A stretch of DNA of 64,000 nt from Endobugula sp965225895 (GTDB lineage Bacteria > Pseudomonadota > Gammaproteobacteria > Pseudomonadales > Cellvibrionaceae): contig CBDDBR010000011.1 in assembly GCA_965225895.1 (NCBI GenBank), forward strand, positions 930,001 through 994,000, read 5' to 3'. The notes below the pieces were generated by a model, which was given only the letters and a program-made list of their open reading frames with translations, was not told the DNA's origin and made no database searches. The position numbers and the translations under genes were made by a program. Position 1 is the first letter of the stretch. The number at the start of each line of letters is the position of its first letter. Positions 55,143-64,000 of this stretch are shown here, in pieces.

Positions 55143-57536
55143 CTACTCTAACCAATATTTAGCCACATCTTTACGCCATGCCCTCACATGCCAACGACCC
55201 TGCTCATCCAATTCCCACTGCAATGCACCCGCATATGCCGTATTTAACCACTGGCTTCCCACCGCTTTATAGCGTTGTTTAACTGAAATATGTGGGTGCC
55301 CGTATGGATTTTTATAGCCCGCACTCACTACAGCCCAGCGAGGCCGCAACTGCTCAATCCAAGTCTTACTCGATGAACTACCGCTACCGTGATGCGACAC
55401 CAACATAATATCAATAGTCTCACGCAACAAAGGATGAGACAGTAATTGCTGCTCTACACGCGCCTCAATATCACCCGTTAATAAAATACGCTGATGATGA
55501 TATTCAATCAACAGTACACACGATTGATTATTATTACCTCGCCCAAAGTCTGTCTTGGTATTCTTCTCTGGCCACAGCACAGTAAAAATGACTCCATCCC
55601 ACTGCCATGATTGCCCTGCCACACAGGCTGTCACATCCTCATGCTGAAGGGGGATACGCAACGATTGCCCCAATAAAATCCGTTGGGCACGAATGCTTTC
55701 TAGCAATCCCACTACACCACCCGCATGATCACCGTCACGATGACTCACCATTAACATATCCAATGTATGAATGGCTTGATCACGTAGAAAAGGCGTAAGA
55801 ATATGCGCCCCTACATCAAATCGATCACTAAATACACGCCCTGTATCGTAAACCATTTGATGATTAGGTGTTTGTATAACAATTGCCGTTCCCTGTCCTA
55901 CATCCATTACTGTCATTTGTAATCGAGGCTTTTCTAATACAGGATAAAATAATGGTAAAAAAGAGAATAATACGAGATAGCGACGACTCATTCCTCGCGG
56001 AGATAAAAAATAAAGCACACCCAAGATACATAGAACACATGCCACCACACTTGGCCTGCCCGCATTAACATACCAAAACGGCGCCATAAACTGATCTACA
56101 CTATGCAATACAGCCAACAACCAAGAAACAATCCCTTCTAGCGCACCGTAGATCCAAGACACAATAGTATTCGCTGGTAGCAGCAAGCCTATCAGCACAA
56201 CAAATAATAACGGCACAACAATCACAGACACCCATGTCACAGCGAGCACATTGGCAATAGGCGCGCTAATACTCACGCCTTGCAGCCAACATACACTGGG
56301 TAAAAACAAGCCAAACACCAGTAACCACTGCGCTTTTATAGATGAGTAACAATATGTGGTGATGGCATTACCCGTCTGAACATTACGACCAGAAAAACCA
56401 TAGAGTAGTACACACACGGCTAAAAACGATAGCCAAAAACCTTGGCTAAAAACTGCTAAAGGATCTGTTATGGCAATAAAGCAGGCAGCAATAGCTAACA
56501 AACCGAGAGAAGAGACACGCCGCCACAACACTGCTCCCACATGATAAGCAACCACCATCACTAATGCCCGCTGAGTTGGTAGACTCATACCAGCCAATAG
56601 CGCATAAAACCATGCTGCAGCCACCGAAAACACTGCGGGAATAACTATCGCGTAATAACTGCGCAGGCCAAACACAGTTGCTATTCGCATCACACCGCGC
56701 CCCAGCCATACACCAATCATCGCCGATAAACCAATATGCAAGCCTGATATGGCTAAAAGATGAATGGTTCCCGTATTTTTAAAGACCTTCCACTGGCTCG
56801 ATGTTAACCACTGACTATCACCTACCGCTAAAGCAACAATAACGCCCAACACATCCTTAGACGATGACATAAGCGCCAGCCGTTCTTTTAAACGCCACCG
56901 AATACAATCAATCTTCGTTAAAGCGCATGATTCACCTAACAACACAGGAGCTAGATGATTATGTACATAACCTGCTGCATAAATATTTCGACGCAATAAG
57001 TACGCATGGTAATCAAAACCTGATGGGTTCACTAAACCTCTAGGGCGACGTAACTTAACGCTAAACTGCCAATGCTGTCCTGGTGCCAAATTTGGCACCG
57101 CTAATACAGGCCGTTTTGCATACCAACTTAATTGTAGTTTTTGACCAATGAGAGATTGATAAGCTGCAATATCTGAATGCTTATGGTCCACAACATCATC
57201 AACTCGACGAACAGAAGCAATAAAACGGTGCTTATTGGCTTGCTGTTGTGGCAAATCTTCAATAACCGCAGTCAGCACGATAATATGGCCTTCCTGAGTG
57301 TGCGATAACTGCTGGCCAAGCAACATAGCACCATGTAAGCAGCCCACGATCACACCAATACCCGCAACAAATAACAAACGATATCGACAATAAAGTGCAA
57401 TTAATGACATGCACAATACGACTATTAATACAAAATGATGGGGAAGAACAGGAAAATAGCTGGTCGAGAAGACCGCAAAAGAGAATATCAGTAAATACCA
57501 CATACCTTCGTCCTTGAAAGCGATATATGTCTGCAT
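55143..57536 (-). CDS. comEC: DNA internalisation competence protein ComEC/Rec2
   Basis: This 797-residue inner-membrane protein forms the channel for single-stranded DNA in natural transformation. An N-terminal DUF4131 OB-like domain follows two helices. The Competence domain (about residues 215-490) has many helices and the motif LLAISGLHIGLSAMIG. The C-terminal metallo-beta-lactamase-like domain (about 530-760) has SHRDGDHAGGVVGLLES and VSHHGSGSSSS, the putative nuclease. Its presence suggests competence, but no com/pil uptake genes lie next to it. Confidence 0.94.
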   Translation of the reverse strand: MQTYIAFKDEGMWYLLIFSFAVFSTSYFPVLPHHFVLIVVLCMSLIALYCRYRLLFVAGIGVIVGCLHGAMLLGQQLSHTQEGHIIVLTAVIEDLPQQQANKHRFIASVRRVDDVVDHKHSDIAAYQSLIGQKLQLSWYAKRPVLAVPNLAPGQHWQFSVKLRRPRGLVNPSGFDYHAYLLRRNIYAAGYVHNHLAPVLLGESCALTKIDCIRWRLKERLALMSSSKDVLGVIVALAVGDSQWLTSSQWKVFKNTGTIHLLAISGLHIGLSAMIGVWLGRGVMRIATVFGLRSYYAIVIPAVFSVAAAWFYALLAGMSLPTQRALVMVVAYHVGAVLWRRVSSLGLLAIAACFIAITDPLAVFSQGFWLSFLAVCVLLYGFSGRNVQTGNAITTYCYSSIKAQWLLVFGLFLPSVCWLQGVSISAPIANVLAVTWVSVIVVPLLFVVLIGLLLPANTIVSWIYGALEGIVSWLLAVLHSVDQFMAPFWYVNAGRPSVVACVLCILGVLYFLSPRGMSRRYLVLFSFLPLFYPVLEKPRLQMTVMDVGQGTAIVIQTPNHQMVYDTGRVFSDRFDVGAHILTPFLRDQAIHTLDMLMVSHRDGDHAGGVVGLLESIRAQRILLGQSLRIPLQHEDVTACVAGQSWQWDGVIFTVLWPEKNTKTDFGRGNNNQSCVLLIEYHHQRILLTGDIEARVEQQLLSHPLLRETIDIMLVSHHGSGSSSSKTWIEQLRPRWAVVSAGYKNPYGHPHISVKQRYKAVGSQWLNTAYAGALQWELDEQGRWHVRAWRKDVAKYWLE

Positions 57537-57717
57537 AGCATCCGTTAATCGGATCTACTAGTTAAGCCTATTATTTATTAAGGCTGCCTAAACTGCCTAT
57601 CTATTAGTACCATATTTAATACCATGTTAGCATCATAAAAAGAATGCTATCACTATCAATAGGGGCGGCTGATATACTACCCCTATTTGATCAATACCGA
57701 GCCTGCAAGAACTCTCT

Positions 57718-58518
57718 ATGCTAAATATCACCCCTATTCCCGCACTTAACGACAATTATTTTTGGCTGATTTCACATAACAGTTCATCAATGGCGTATGT
57801 CATTGATCCCGGTGATGGAGAAACCGTACAACGTGTATTAGATACCCAAAAACTGCAATTAGCCGCTATTTTTGTTACTCACAGACATTACGATCATGTT
57901 GATGGTATTGCTTTTTTAATCGAGCAAAACCAAACCCCATCACATCCCATCCCTGTTTATGGGCCAGATTCGTCGGCGATACCCCACATTACTCACCCTG
58001 TGGGTCACGAAGATTCCATTCCGCTTTACGATGCACAATATCACCTTAACGTAATAGCCACTCCTGGCCACACCCCAGAACACATCAGTTATTACTCGAA
58101 TACTATGCAAACTAATCCCGTTTTATTTTGTGGGGATACATTATTTGCCGCAGGCTGCGGTAGACTCTCTGGAGGCAGCGCGGAACAATTGCACGATAGC
58201 TTATCACTGCTCGCTCATTTACCTGACGATACTCTCGTGTTTTGCGCCCATGAATACACTTTAGCGAACCTGTCGTTTGCACGCGCAGTTGAACCCAACA
58301 ATCACGCCATCACCGAACGCATTGCTCTAGAAACTGCAAAACAAGAACAACATATCCCCACTATACCCAGTCGCTTATCTCTAGAAAAACAAACCAATCC
58401 CTTTATGCGCATACAACACGCTAGCGTACAAAAAGCCATAGAAGCGCGCTGGAACACGGCATACAACACTCAGTATGAGATTTTTACACACCTGCGCCTA
58501 TGGAAAGATAACTTTTAA
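57718..58518 (+). CDS. gloB: Hydroxyacylglutathione hydrolase (glyoxalase II)
   Basis: This 266-residue metallo-beta-lactamase-fold enzyme hydrolyses S-lactoylglutathione to lactate and glutathione in methylglyoxal detoxification. The di-metal motif is THRHYDHVDG (His55, His57, Asp59, His60). Further ligands are in ATPGHTPEH, CGDTLFAAGCGRL and CAHEYTLANL. The C-terminal HAGH domain with NPFMRIQ is present. The N-terminus MLNITPIPALNDNYFW is typical. It is divergent from comEC. Confidence 0.95.
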   Translation: MLNITPIPALNDNYFWLISHNSSSMAYVIDPGDGETVQRVLDTQKLQLAAIFVTHRHYDHVDGIAFLIEQNQTPSHPIPVYGPDSSAIPHITHPVGHEDSIPLYDAQYHLNVIATPGHTPEHISYYSNTMQTNPVLFCGDTLFAAGCGRLSGGSAEQLHDSLSLLAHLPDDTLVFCAHEYTLANLSFARAVEPNNHAITERIALETAKQEQHIPTIPSRLSLEKQTNPFMRIQHASVQKAIEARWNTAYNTQYEIFTHLRLWKDNF

Positions 58519-58593
58519 AAACAACGCTTGTACTACACAAGAGGCTTCTTTAGACTCTCTCACCATCTCTTTAACTGACCCCTGTACTTAATT

Positions 58594-60036
58594 GTGAATA
58601 CATACATATCTGCGTTGTTAACATCTAAACCATCTTTTTATGCCAGCATCTCTACAATACAACTGACTCGCACCACGAGACTTGTAACGCTCCTGACGAC
58701 TATCTTAGTTCTTATCACAGGTTGTAAAGCAACCACTGGTGTTAAAGATGAAGCGTCAATTCAAACTGACAGTAAACGGGCAACAGCACAATCAAAATCA
58801 CCATCACATGCAACTCCACGCCCCCTTACAGCTAGCGATGACTTATGGCAGCGTATTCGTCAAGGTTACGCCTTAGATCACGGCGAGGTATCCGCCATAG
58901 GCCAACAACGCATCGACGAGCTGTTAACACGGTATCGCCGCCATCCACAAGGCATTACAAAGCAAACCGAGCAAGCCAAGCTATATCTATATTATGTCGT
59001 CAGCGAATTAGAAAAGCGTAATATGCCATTAGAGCTCGCATTATTACCTTTTGTTGAAAGCAGCTATAACCCCTTTGCTTATTCCTCTAGTCGTGCTGCT
59101 GGCTTATGGCAGTTTATTCCCAATACAGGAAAACGCTTTAAATTACATGAAAATTGGTGGTTAGATAAACGACGCGATGTCGTTGCATCCACTCAGGCTG
59201 CTATTCGTTATCTTAATTATTTGCATCAATATTTTTCGGGTGATTGGCTCTTGGCTATTGCAGCATACAATGCAGGCGAAGGCACAGTATCGCGCGCAGT
59301 CAAGAAAAACAAAAAAGCACTCAAAGCAACCGATTACTGGTCTTTAGACTTACCCAAAGAAACATTATTTTATATACCGAAACTCTTAGCTTGGAAGTCT
59401 ATTGTAGAGTGGCCAGAAGAATACCAATTTCGCCTAGCCAAAATTAGCAATACACCGCAATTTACTACTATTGACGTGGGATCACAGATTGATCTTGCTA
59501 AGGTAGCCCACATGAGCGATATCAGTATCGAGCACTTATATGCCCTTAACCCTGCATATAATCGCTGGGCAACCGACCCCGACGCGCCCCACGAACTACT
59601 GCTTCCTATTGATAAAGCAGAAACGGTGAAAGCGTCGCTAAGTCAATACCCCATCAGCGAACGCGTACAGTGGCATCGTTATATTATTAAACCCAATGAT
59701 TCTCTTGGTAAAATTGCACAGCAATACAATACAACCGTAACAGTCATTCAACGTGCCAATCAATTAAAAGGAACTACCATTCGTGTAGGAAAAACACTGC
59801 TTATACCGATGGCATCAGAACAGCCTGTTTATTATTCAAAAAGCGCTGAACAACGTGTGGCTGTCAGCACAAAAAAGAGCAGCCAGAAAAAAACACAGCA
59901 TACGGTGCAAAAAGGCGAAACCTTATGGTCTATTGCCAAACGTTATAAACTTAGCACTCAAAAAATTGCTCAATGGAATAAAATATCCCCGCAAGATATC
60001 CTGCGACTTAAACAAACATTAGTGATTTGGCATTAA
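58594..60036 (+). CDS. mltD: Membrane-bound lytic transglycosylase MltD with LysM repeats
   Basis: This 480-residue lipoprotein cuts glycan strands of peptidoglycan. The lipobox is LITGC (Cys44). The SLT catalytic domain (about residues 135-260) has the catalytic Glu155 in LPFVESSYNPFAYSSSRAAG and AAYNAGEGTVSRAV. Two LysM modules follow, at about 360-405 (YIIKPNDSLGKIAQQY) and 433-478 (HTVQKGETLWSIAKRY). The start codon is GTG, giving a long n-region of about 30 residues; no better in-frame ATG exists. gloB-mltD order is common in gammaproteobacteria. An 8-bp inverted repeat (60056-60092) beyond the stop may end the transcript. Confidence 0.94.
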   Translation: MNTYISALLTSKPSFYASISTIQLTRTTRLVTLLTTILVLITGCKATTGVKDEASIQTDSKRATAQSKSPSHATPRPLTASDDLWQRIRQGYALDHGEVSAIGQQRIDELLTRYRRHPQGITKQTEQAKLYLYYVVSELEKRNMPLELALLPFVESSYNPFAYSSSRAAGLWQFIPNTGKRFKLHENWWLDKRRDVVASTQAAIRYLNYLHQYFSGDWLLAIAAYNAGEGTVSRAVKKNKKALKATDYWSLDLPKETLFYIPKLLAWKSIVEWPEEYQFRLAKISNTPQFTTIDVGSQIDLAKVAHMSDISIEHLYALNPAYNRWATDPDAPHELLLPIDKAETVKASLSQYPISERVQWHRYIIKPNDSLGKIAQQYNTTVTVIQRANQLKGTTIRVGKTLLIPMASEQPVYYSKSAEQRVAVSTKKSSQKKTQHTVQKGETLWSIAKRYKLSTQKIAQWNKISPQDILRLKQTLVIWH

Positions 60037-60264
60037 TCGATTCACGCTAGACATAGACATAGTAACAACACCATTTTCTGTAAGACTATGTCATTAATAT
60101 CAACAAAAGTTATACTAAACTCTATCATTACAGATGATGGCGAAAAAATGTTATATAAAAGCAATCATATATAGAACGATAAGCGGCAACGATAAACATA
60201 CTAGCAAGGTCGGGCGTATTTAACCGAGCTCTAACACTAACATCATGATAAAAAGATATTCACT

Positions 60265-61689
60265 ATGATTTTACCCGTTATTTTATCTGGCGGCTCAGGC
60301 ACTCGCCTTTGGCCTTATTCTCGCTCACTCTATCCTAAGCAGTTTTTGCCCCTTGTATCTGAACAAACAATGCTACAAGAAACGGTCAATCGCTTATCCC
60401 AATTCACCAGCGAAAACAGTCAAATTGATGATCCTGTTGTTATTTGTAACGAAGATCACCGCTTTATGGTGGCCGAACAATTACGTGCCATAAACATTAA
60501 AAGCAAAGACATTATTCTTGAGCCTTTTGGCCGTAATACTGCCCCTGCGATTGCTTTAGCTGCACTAACTCAGCCCGATGCCTTATTATTAGTATTATCT
60601 GCGGATCATGTTATTAAAGATATTTCTGCATTTGAACACGCTGTGCTTGCCGCCGAAAAACAAGCGCAAAATGACAAACTCGTCGCATTCGGTATTGTAC
60701 CTACAGCCCCCGAAACGGGTTATGGCTATGTAAAAACAGGCGCTGCCACCGCTATCGACAATAATGCATATGCCATTGATCAGTTTGTTGAAAAACCCGA
60801 TCTAGACACCGCAAAAAACTATCTCGCTTCTGGTGACTATTTATGGAATAGCGGCATGTTTTTATTTAAGGCCTCTCGCTATATAGAAGAATTAGAAAAA
60901 TTTAATCCCGCAATGTTAAACGCATGCCGAGAAGCCATTGCTGGTGCGAATAAAGATTTAGACTTTACACGTATTGATGCCGCCACGTTTGAACATTGCC
61001 CCGACGACTCCATTGATTATGCCGTTATGGAAAAAACACTCGACGCGGTTGTTGTTCCTCTTGATGCGAGCTGGAGTGACGTAGGATCGTGGTCTGCATT
61101 ATGGGAAGTCTCTCAACAAGATAACAACGGTAATGTCATTAAAAAAGGCCAAGGCGATATTATTGCTTTAGACAATAATGATTGTTTTATACAGGCAGAT
61201 AATAAATTAATAGCTACCATTGGTTTAGAAAGTATTGTCGTCGTTGAAACGGATGATGCTCTCATGGTTGCCCATAAAGATCGCGTGCAAGATGTAAAAA
61301 CCGTTGTAAACCAACTAAAAAAAGAAGGTCGTAGCGAATCGAGTTTACACCGTAAAGTATATCGCCCGTGGGGGTATTATGACTCTATTGACGCTGGCGA
61401 ACGTTTTCAGGTTAAACGTATTGTTGTTAACCCTGGTGCGCAACTATCACTGCAAATGCATCACCACCGCGCAGAGCATTGGATTGTTGTAGAAGGTACA
61501 GCACAAGTACGCTGCGGCGAAAAAACAATGTTACTCAGTGAAAACCAATCAACCTATATTCCATTAGGCGAAATTCATCAATTATCTAATCCCGGTAAAT
61601 TTCCTTTAGAAATTATTGAAGTACAATCGGGTTCTTATTTAGGTGAAGATGATATTGTCAGACTAGAAGATGTGTATGGTAGGGAGTAA
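60265..61689 (+). CDS. manC: Mannose-1-phosphate guanylyltransferase / mannose-6-phosphate isomerase
   Basis: This 474-residue bifunctional type II enzyme makes GDP-mannose for polysaccharides. The nucleotidyltransferase domain has GGSGTRLWPYSRSLYPKQFL, VEKPDLDTAKNYL and WSDVGSWSALWE. The C-terminal cupin isomerase domain has RPWGYYDSIDAGERFQVKRI, PGAQLSLQMHHHRAEHW and the metal-binding LGEIHQLSNPG. Length fits AlgA/ManC/CpsB (about 480). It stands alone, so it may supply LPS or exopolysaccharide genes elsewhere. Confidence 0.95.
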   Translation: MILPVILSGGSGTRLWPYSRSLYPKQFLPLVSEQTMLQETVNRLSQFTSENSQIDDPVVICNEDHRFMVAEQLRAINIKSKDIILEPFGRNTAPAIALAALTQPDALLLVLSADHVIKDISAFEHAVLAAEKQAQNDKLVAFGIVPTAPETGYGYVKTGAATAIDNNAYAIDQFVEKPDLDTAKNYLASGDYLWNSGMFLFKASRYIEELEKFNPAMLNACREAIAGANKDLDFTRIDAATFEHCPDDSIDYAVMEKTLDAVVVPLDASWSDVGSWSALWEVSQQDNNGNVIKKGQGDIIALDNNDCFIQADNKLIATIGLESIVVVETDDALMVAHKDRVQDVKTVVNQLKKEGRSESSLHRKVYRPWGYYDSIDAGERFQVKRIVVNPGAQLSLQMHHHRAEHWIVVEGTAQVRCGEKTMLLSENQSTYIPLGEIHQLSNPGKFPLEIIEVQSGSYLGEDDIVRLEDVYGRE

Positions 61690-61738
61690 TCACAAAGATA
61701 ACTCCCATAAAAATAACTACCATAAAAAGAAGTCTGTC

Positions 61739-61768
61739 GCGGTATATTTATCCGAAGGATAATGCCGC
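61739..61768. terminator. Hairpin between manC and the DUF2802 gene
   Basis: TTATCC-gaa-GGATAA, extended by GCGG/CCGC across a small internal loop, lies between convergent genes. There is no U-tract, so termination is only possible. Confidence 0.35.
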
Positions 61769-61791
61769 CACATACATATGTTACGTCCGTT

Positions 61792-62280
61792 TTATTTCAC
61801 CAACGACTGCATTAACGACACTTCGCTATAGGATAAACCCGAACGTTTAATCACGTCATGAATATCTACACCTTGAGCCAATAATTGTCGCGATGTTTCG
61901 TAAACTTCGTTCGATGGCATACCTTCAAATGTATCGCCACTGGAAACTGGGGTATCAACTACAGTTAACTTAACAGGTTTTTCTGTTGCTAATGGTGCAT
62001 GAGACTGAACGGGTGTTTGCCATTTTTTTTCTAACGACATCAATTGCTGCCCCATACCTATTGCGCTACTATTTGCCACTAAAAAATCATGTTGTAGTCG
62101 ATCAATCTGTTGTTGTAAATGCTTTAATCGATGATGTGATCGCCACCATAATCCTAAAAAAAGTAAACACACCGTAACCGCTATAACAGTTACGGTCATT
62201 TCATTTTCTAAACCCAAAAAATCTGACAAGGGCTGAATGATTGCTGCCGATACATCAACATCTGTTTGCATAGTGCTCAC
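61792..62280 (-). CDS. DUF2802 protein
   Basis: This 162-residue protein has an N-terminal transmembrane helix (about residues 24-42), a coiled-coil heptad region (about 46-85) and the C-terminal DUF2802 motif ARQLLAQGVDIHDVIKRSGLSYSEVSLMQ (here beginning TSRQLLAQG), which looks like a helix-turn-helix-type element. In pseudomonads the gene follows cheW at the end of the flagellar/chemotaxis cluster (PA1465, as I recall). It starts immediately after the cheW stop codon, so the two are cotranscribed. The function is not established. Confidence 0.82.
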   Translation of the reverse strand: MSTMQTDVDVSAAIIQPLSDFLGLENEMTVTVIAVTVCLLFLGLWWRSHHRLKHLQQQIDRLQHDFLVANSSAIGMGQQLMSLEKKWQTPVQSHAPLATEKPVKLTVVDTPVSSGDTFEGMPSNEVYETSRQLLAQGVDIHDVIKRSGLSYSEVSLMQSLVK

Positions 62281-62766
62281 TTATACATCTTCTACTTCGG
62301 CCCATTCAGAATTAGTGAGTAACTTATCAAGTTCAATAAGAATCAATAACTCTTCATTTTTATGGCAAACACCTTGAATAAACTTAGCGCTTTCATCGTT
62401 GCCTACATTTGGCGCTGTTTCTATTTCAGATTGACGTAAATACACCACCTCTGCAACGCTATCCACAAGAATACCGATAACATGGTTATCTGCTTCAATA
62501 ATCACAATACGCGTATTTTCTGTCACTTCACCCGGTTCAAGCCCAAAACGGTGACGCGTATCAATCACAGTAACAACATTACCACGTAGATTAATAATAC
62601 CTAATACATAGGTGGGCGCACCAGGAACAGGGGCGATTTCAGAGTGCCTTAACACTTCTTGCACCTGCATTACATTGACCCCGTAGGTCTCTCCCGCCAG
62701 ACGAAATGTTACCCATTGTAGTACTGGATCATCACTCGCTTTAGTCTGTGCCGCATTACTCGCCAT
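62281..62766 (-). CDS. cheW: Chemotaxis coupling protein CheW
   Basis: This 161-residue adaptor bridges chemoreceptors and the CheA kinase. The CheW fold covers almost the whole protein: LQWVTFRLAGETYGVNVMQV, EIAPVPGAPTYVLGIINLRG and VTVIDTRHRFG are the classic strands. It lies between the CheW-domain protein gene (98-bp gap) and the DUF2802 gene (no gap) on the minus strand. Confidence 0.96.
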   Translation of the reverse strand: MASNAAQTKASDDPVLQWVTFRLAGETYGVNVMQVQEVLRHSEIAPVPGAPTYVLGIINLRGNVVTVIDTRHRFGLEPGEVTENTRIVIIEADNHVIGILVDSVAEVVYLRQSEIETAPNVGNDESAKFIQGVCHKNEELLILIELDKLLTNSEWAEVEDV

Positions 62767-62864
62767 CTATTCATCCTCTATCAATCAAGATCATCTCTAC
62801 TTACTATATATTCACTATAGTTTAGCTTGTGATCTATGCCAGTAATTCGTACGATTTTATCCGC

Positions 62865-63803
62865 TTACTGGTCGATTTTTTCATTAAGTAAATCTACCAA
62901 AACAGGAATGTCTAATAAAATACACATATGTTCAGTCACTGTACCCGCGACCCACGGGCGTTTATCACGATTTACACGCCAACGTATATCTTCAGGGTAT
63001 GTTAGTTGTGGTTGATGAATTTCATCTACCGCTAAACTCCAGCCTGAGCCGTTAATAGCCACGCTATAACTCAATTGATCTTGCCGCCCTTTTTTATAAC
63101 GTTCAGGCATAATGTAACGCGCCGTGTCTATCACCTTTACATGCCCTGTTAATATTTTTTGCAACCCCATAAACCATTCGGCCTGCCCAAACAAAGGGGT
63201 TAAATTATTCTCTATAGGATGGATCGCATCTAACGTTGTCAGTGGCAGTGCCAAATTAATTCCTTGTACATTCACAACTAAAATATCAAACGTGTCCTGC
63301 GCCCAAATAGGTCGACCATTGTCTAGCCAAACACTCGACATGCTATCCCATTGATGGTTTGCTTGTGTGGCAGCCATCGCGTTCTCAACCATTTCTGGTT
63401 CAGCTACGCTGTTTTGAGAAAAAAAGTTATCTTCTAATGCTTTTTGTTCATCGGGTAAAATAGCATCTGGATCTGGCAATAAGCTATGTAGTAAACGCTG
63501 CAATTTTTCCTGCTGAACAGCATCTTTTTCTATTACAGGTGCAGCAAACGATGTAGATACTGACGATGTTTTTCGTCTAGGCTGAGACGGCAAATAATCA
63601 TTTTTACACGTATTTGCTGAAGATATAGACGGTGTGTCTACAGATGGCATAGTCACAGACCGTGTACTTACAGACCGTGTGCTTAGGCTTTCTTTTTTAG
63701 CAGGTGATGACACATGTGCATCGCTGCGAGGATCATCTAGCTCAGTTAAGAGTTCATCAAAGTATGAGGCTAATTGTTGTTGCGGCTTTTTACGTGATGA
63801 CAT
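62865..63803 (-). CDS. CheW-domain protein with long disordered N-terminus
   Basis: This 312-residue protein has a Ser/Thr-rich, probably disordered N-terminal half (about residues 1-150, with a near-repeat LSTRSVSTRSVTMPSVDTPS). A divergent CheW-like domain follows (about 165-312: FDILVVNVQGINLALPL, FGQAEWFMGLQKI). It is the equivalent of the CheW-like gene between parA and cheW in pseudomonads (PA1463) and is comparable to ParP of vibrios. ParP links chemoreceptor arrays to the polar ParC ATPase. Its ATG is 2 bp after the parA stop codon. Confidence 0.85.
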   Translation of the reverse strand: MSSRKKPQQQLASYFDELLTELDDPRSDAHVSSPAKKESLSTRSVSTRSVTMPSVDTPSISSANTCKNDYLPSQPRRKTSSVSTSFAAPVIEKDAVQQEKLQRLLHSLLPDPDAILPDEQKALEDNFFSQNSVAEPEMVENAMAATQANHQWDSMSSVWLDNGRPIWAQDTFDILVVNVQGINLALPLTTLDAIHPIENNLTPLFGQAEWFMGLQKILTGHVKVIDTARYIMPERYKKGRQDQLSYSVAINGSGWSLAVDEIHQPQLTYPEDIRWRVNRDKRPWVAGTVTEHMCILLDIPVLVDLLNEKIDQ

Positions 63804-63805
63804 AG

Positions 63806-64000
63806 TTATACCTTAACACCAGTATATGCTCGCTGATTTTTTTGTCCGTTGCGCGGTACATTTTTATGTGCGGAGTCTTGTAATAAATGGCGGTATAAAC
63901 CACGATAAGCCATTACTCCTTGGCTATTAGGCGTATATAAGTGTGGCGGCACACCTGCTCTACTCGCATCACGTAAGCGCGTATCAATCGGTATTTTACT
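63806..64000 (-). CDS. ParA-family ATPase (ParC-like), 3' end only
   Basis: The frame is open to the right edge. The last 64 residues are readable and end 2 bp before the CheW-domain gene. They contain KIPIDTRLRDASRAGVPP and SQGVMAYRGLY, the usual C-terminal pattern of ParA/Soj ATPases, followed by a short basic tail. Position upstream of the CheW-like gene identifies it as the chemotaxis-array-positioning ParA (ParC of vibrios, PA1462-like). The Walker motifs are outside the window. Confidence 0.82.
   Translation of the reverse strand, partial: SKIPIDTRLRDASRAGVPPHLYTPNSQGVMAYRGLYRHLLQDSAHKNVPRNGQKNQRAYTGVKV

Overview
The window is a stretch of an AT-rich gammaproteobacterial chromosome. 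Three things suggest a Pseudomonadales/Cellvibrionales-type marine bacterium. The order nqrA-F / gap / mfd / csiV / mtnP / nagZ / lexA / sulA / topA closely follows the block I recall from Pseudomonas aeruginosa (PA2999-PA3011), although psrA is absent and hpt is present. fimL lies next to nhaB. The right end is the parA / cheW-like / cheW / DUF2802 end of a polar-flagellum chemotaxis cluster. I cannot name the species. No rRNA, tRNA, CRISPR array or complete insertion sequence was seen.

Layout. 1-2322: the 3' end of a heavy-metal RND pump, a convergent compact tyrosine recombinase and a small zinc-ribbon protein. 2323-18420 (minus): one 5365-residue RTX adhesin. It has an N-terminal retention module, 35 tandem Calx-beta repeats of exactly 330 bp, a duplicated VCBS / cadherin-like(LamG) module with two more Calx-beta domains between the copies, RTX nonapeptides and a type I secretion signal. 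No type I secretion genes are adjacent. 19057-25039: prc, xthA, a 6-TM hybrid sensor-kinase-like protein that has lost its phosphorelay residues, a DUF2788 protein and a helical lipoprotein. 25040-25696: a gene-free interval with a strong terminator, a candidate sRNA and a cluster of DnaA-box-like 9-mers beside a very AT-rich tract. 25697-29168 (minus): fimL, an unknown membrane protein and sohB.

29459-38249 is a sodium-energetics region: the NhaB antiporter converges on a nqrABCDEF-apbE-nqrM operon. ApbE flavinylates NqrB and NqrC, and NqrM matures the Fe centre of NqrD/NqrE. 38648-53923 is the conserved housekeeping block: gap, a lipoprotein, mfd, csiV, a cold-shock protein, mtnP, hpt, nagZ, lexA with promoter and LexA half-sites, sulA, an extra 2OG-Fe(II) oxygenase, DUF6586 and topA. 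54257-61689 holds an unknown membrane-anchored protein, comEC, gloB, mltD and manC. 61792-64000 (minus) holds DUF2802, cheW, a CheW-domain protein and the end of parA.

The most unusual content is the adhesin. Its repeats are length-invariant and carry clearly different synonymous codon haplotypes, and its LamG domains are nested inside cadherin-like domains. The degenerate hybrid kinase and the 25.1-25.7 kb intergenic region also deserve a second look.
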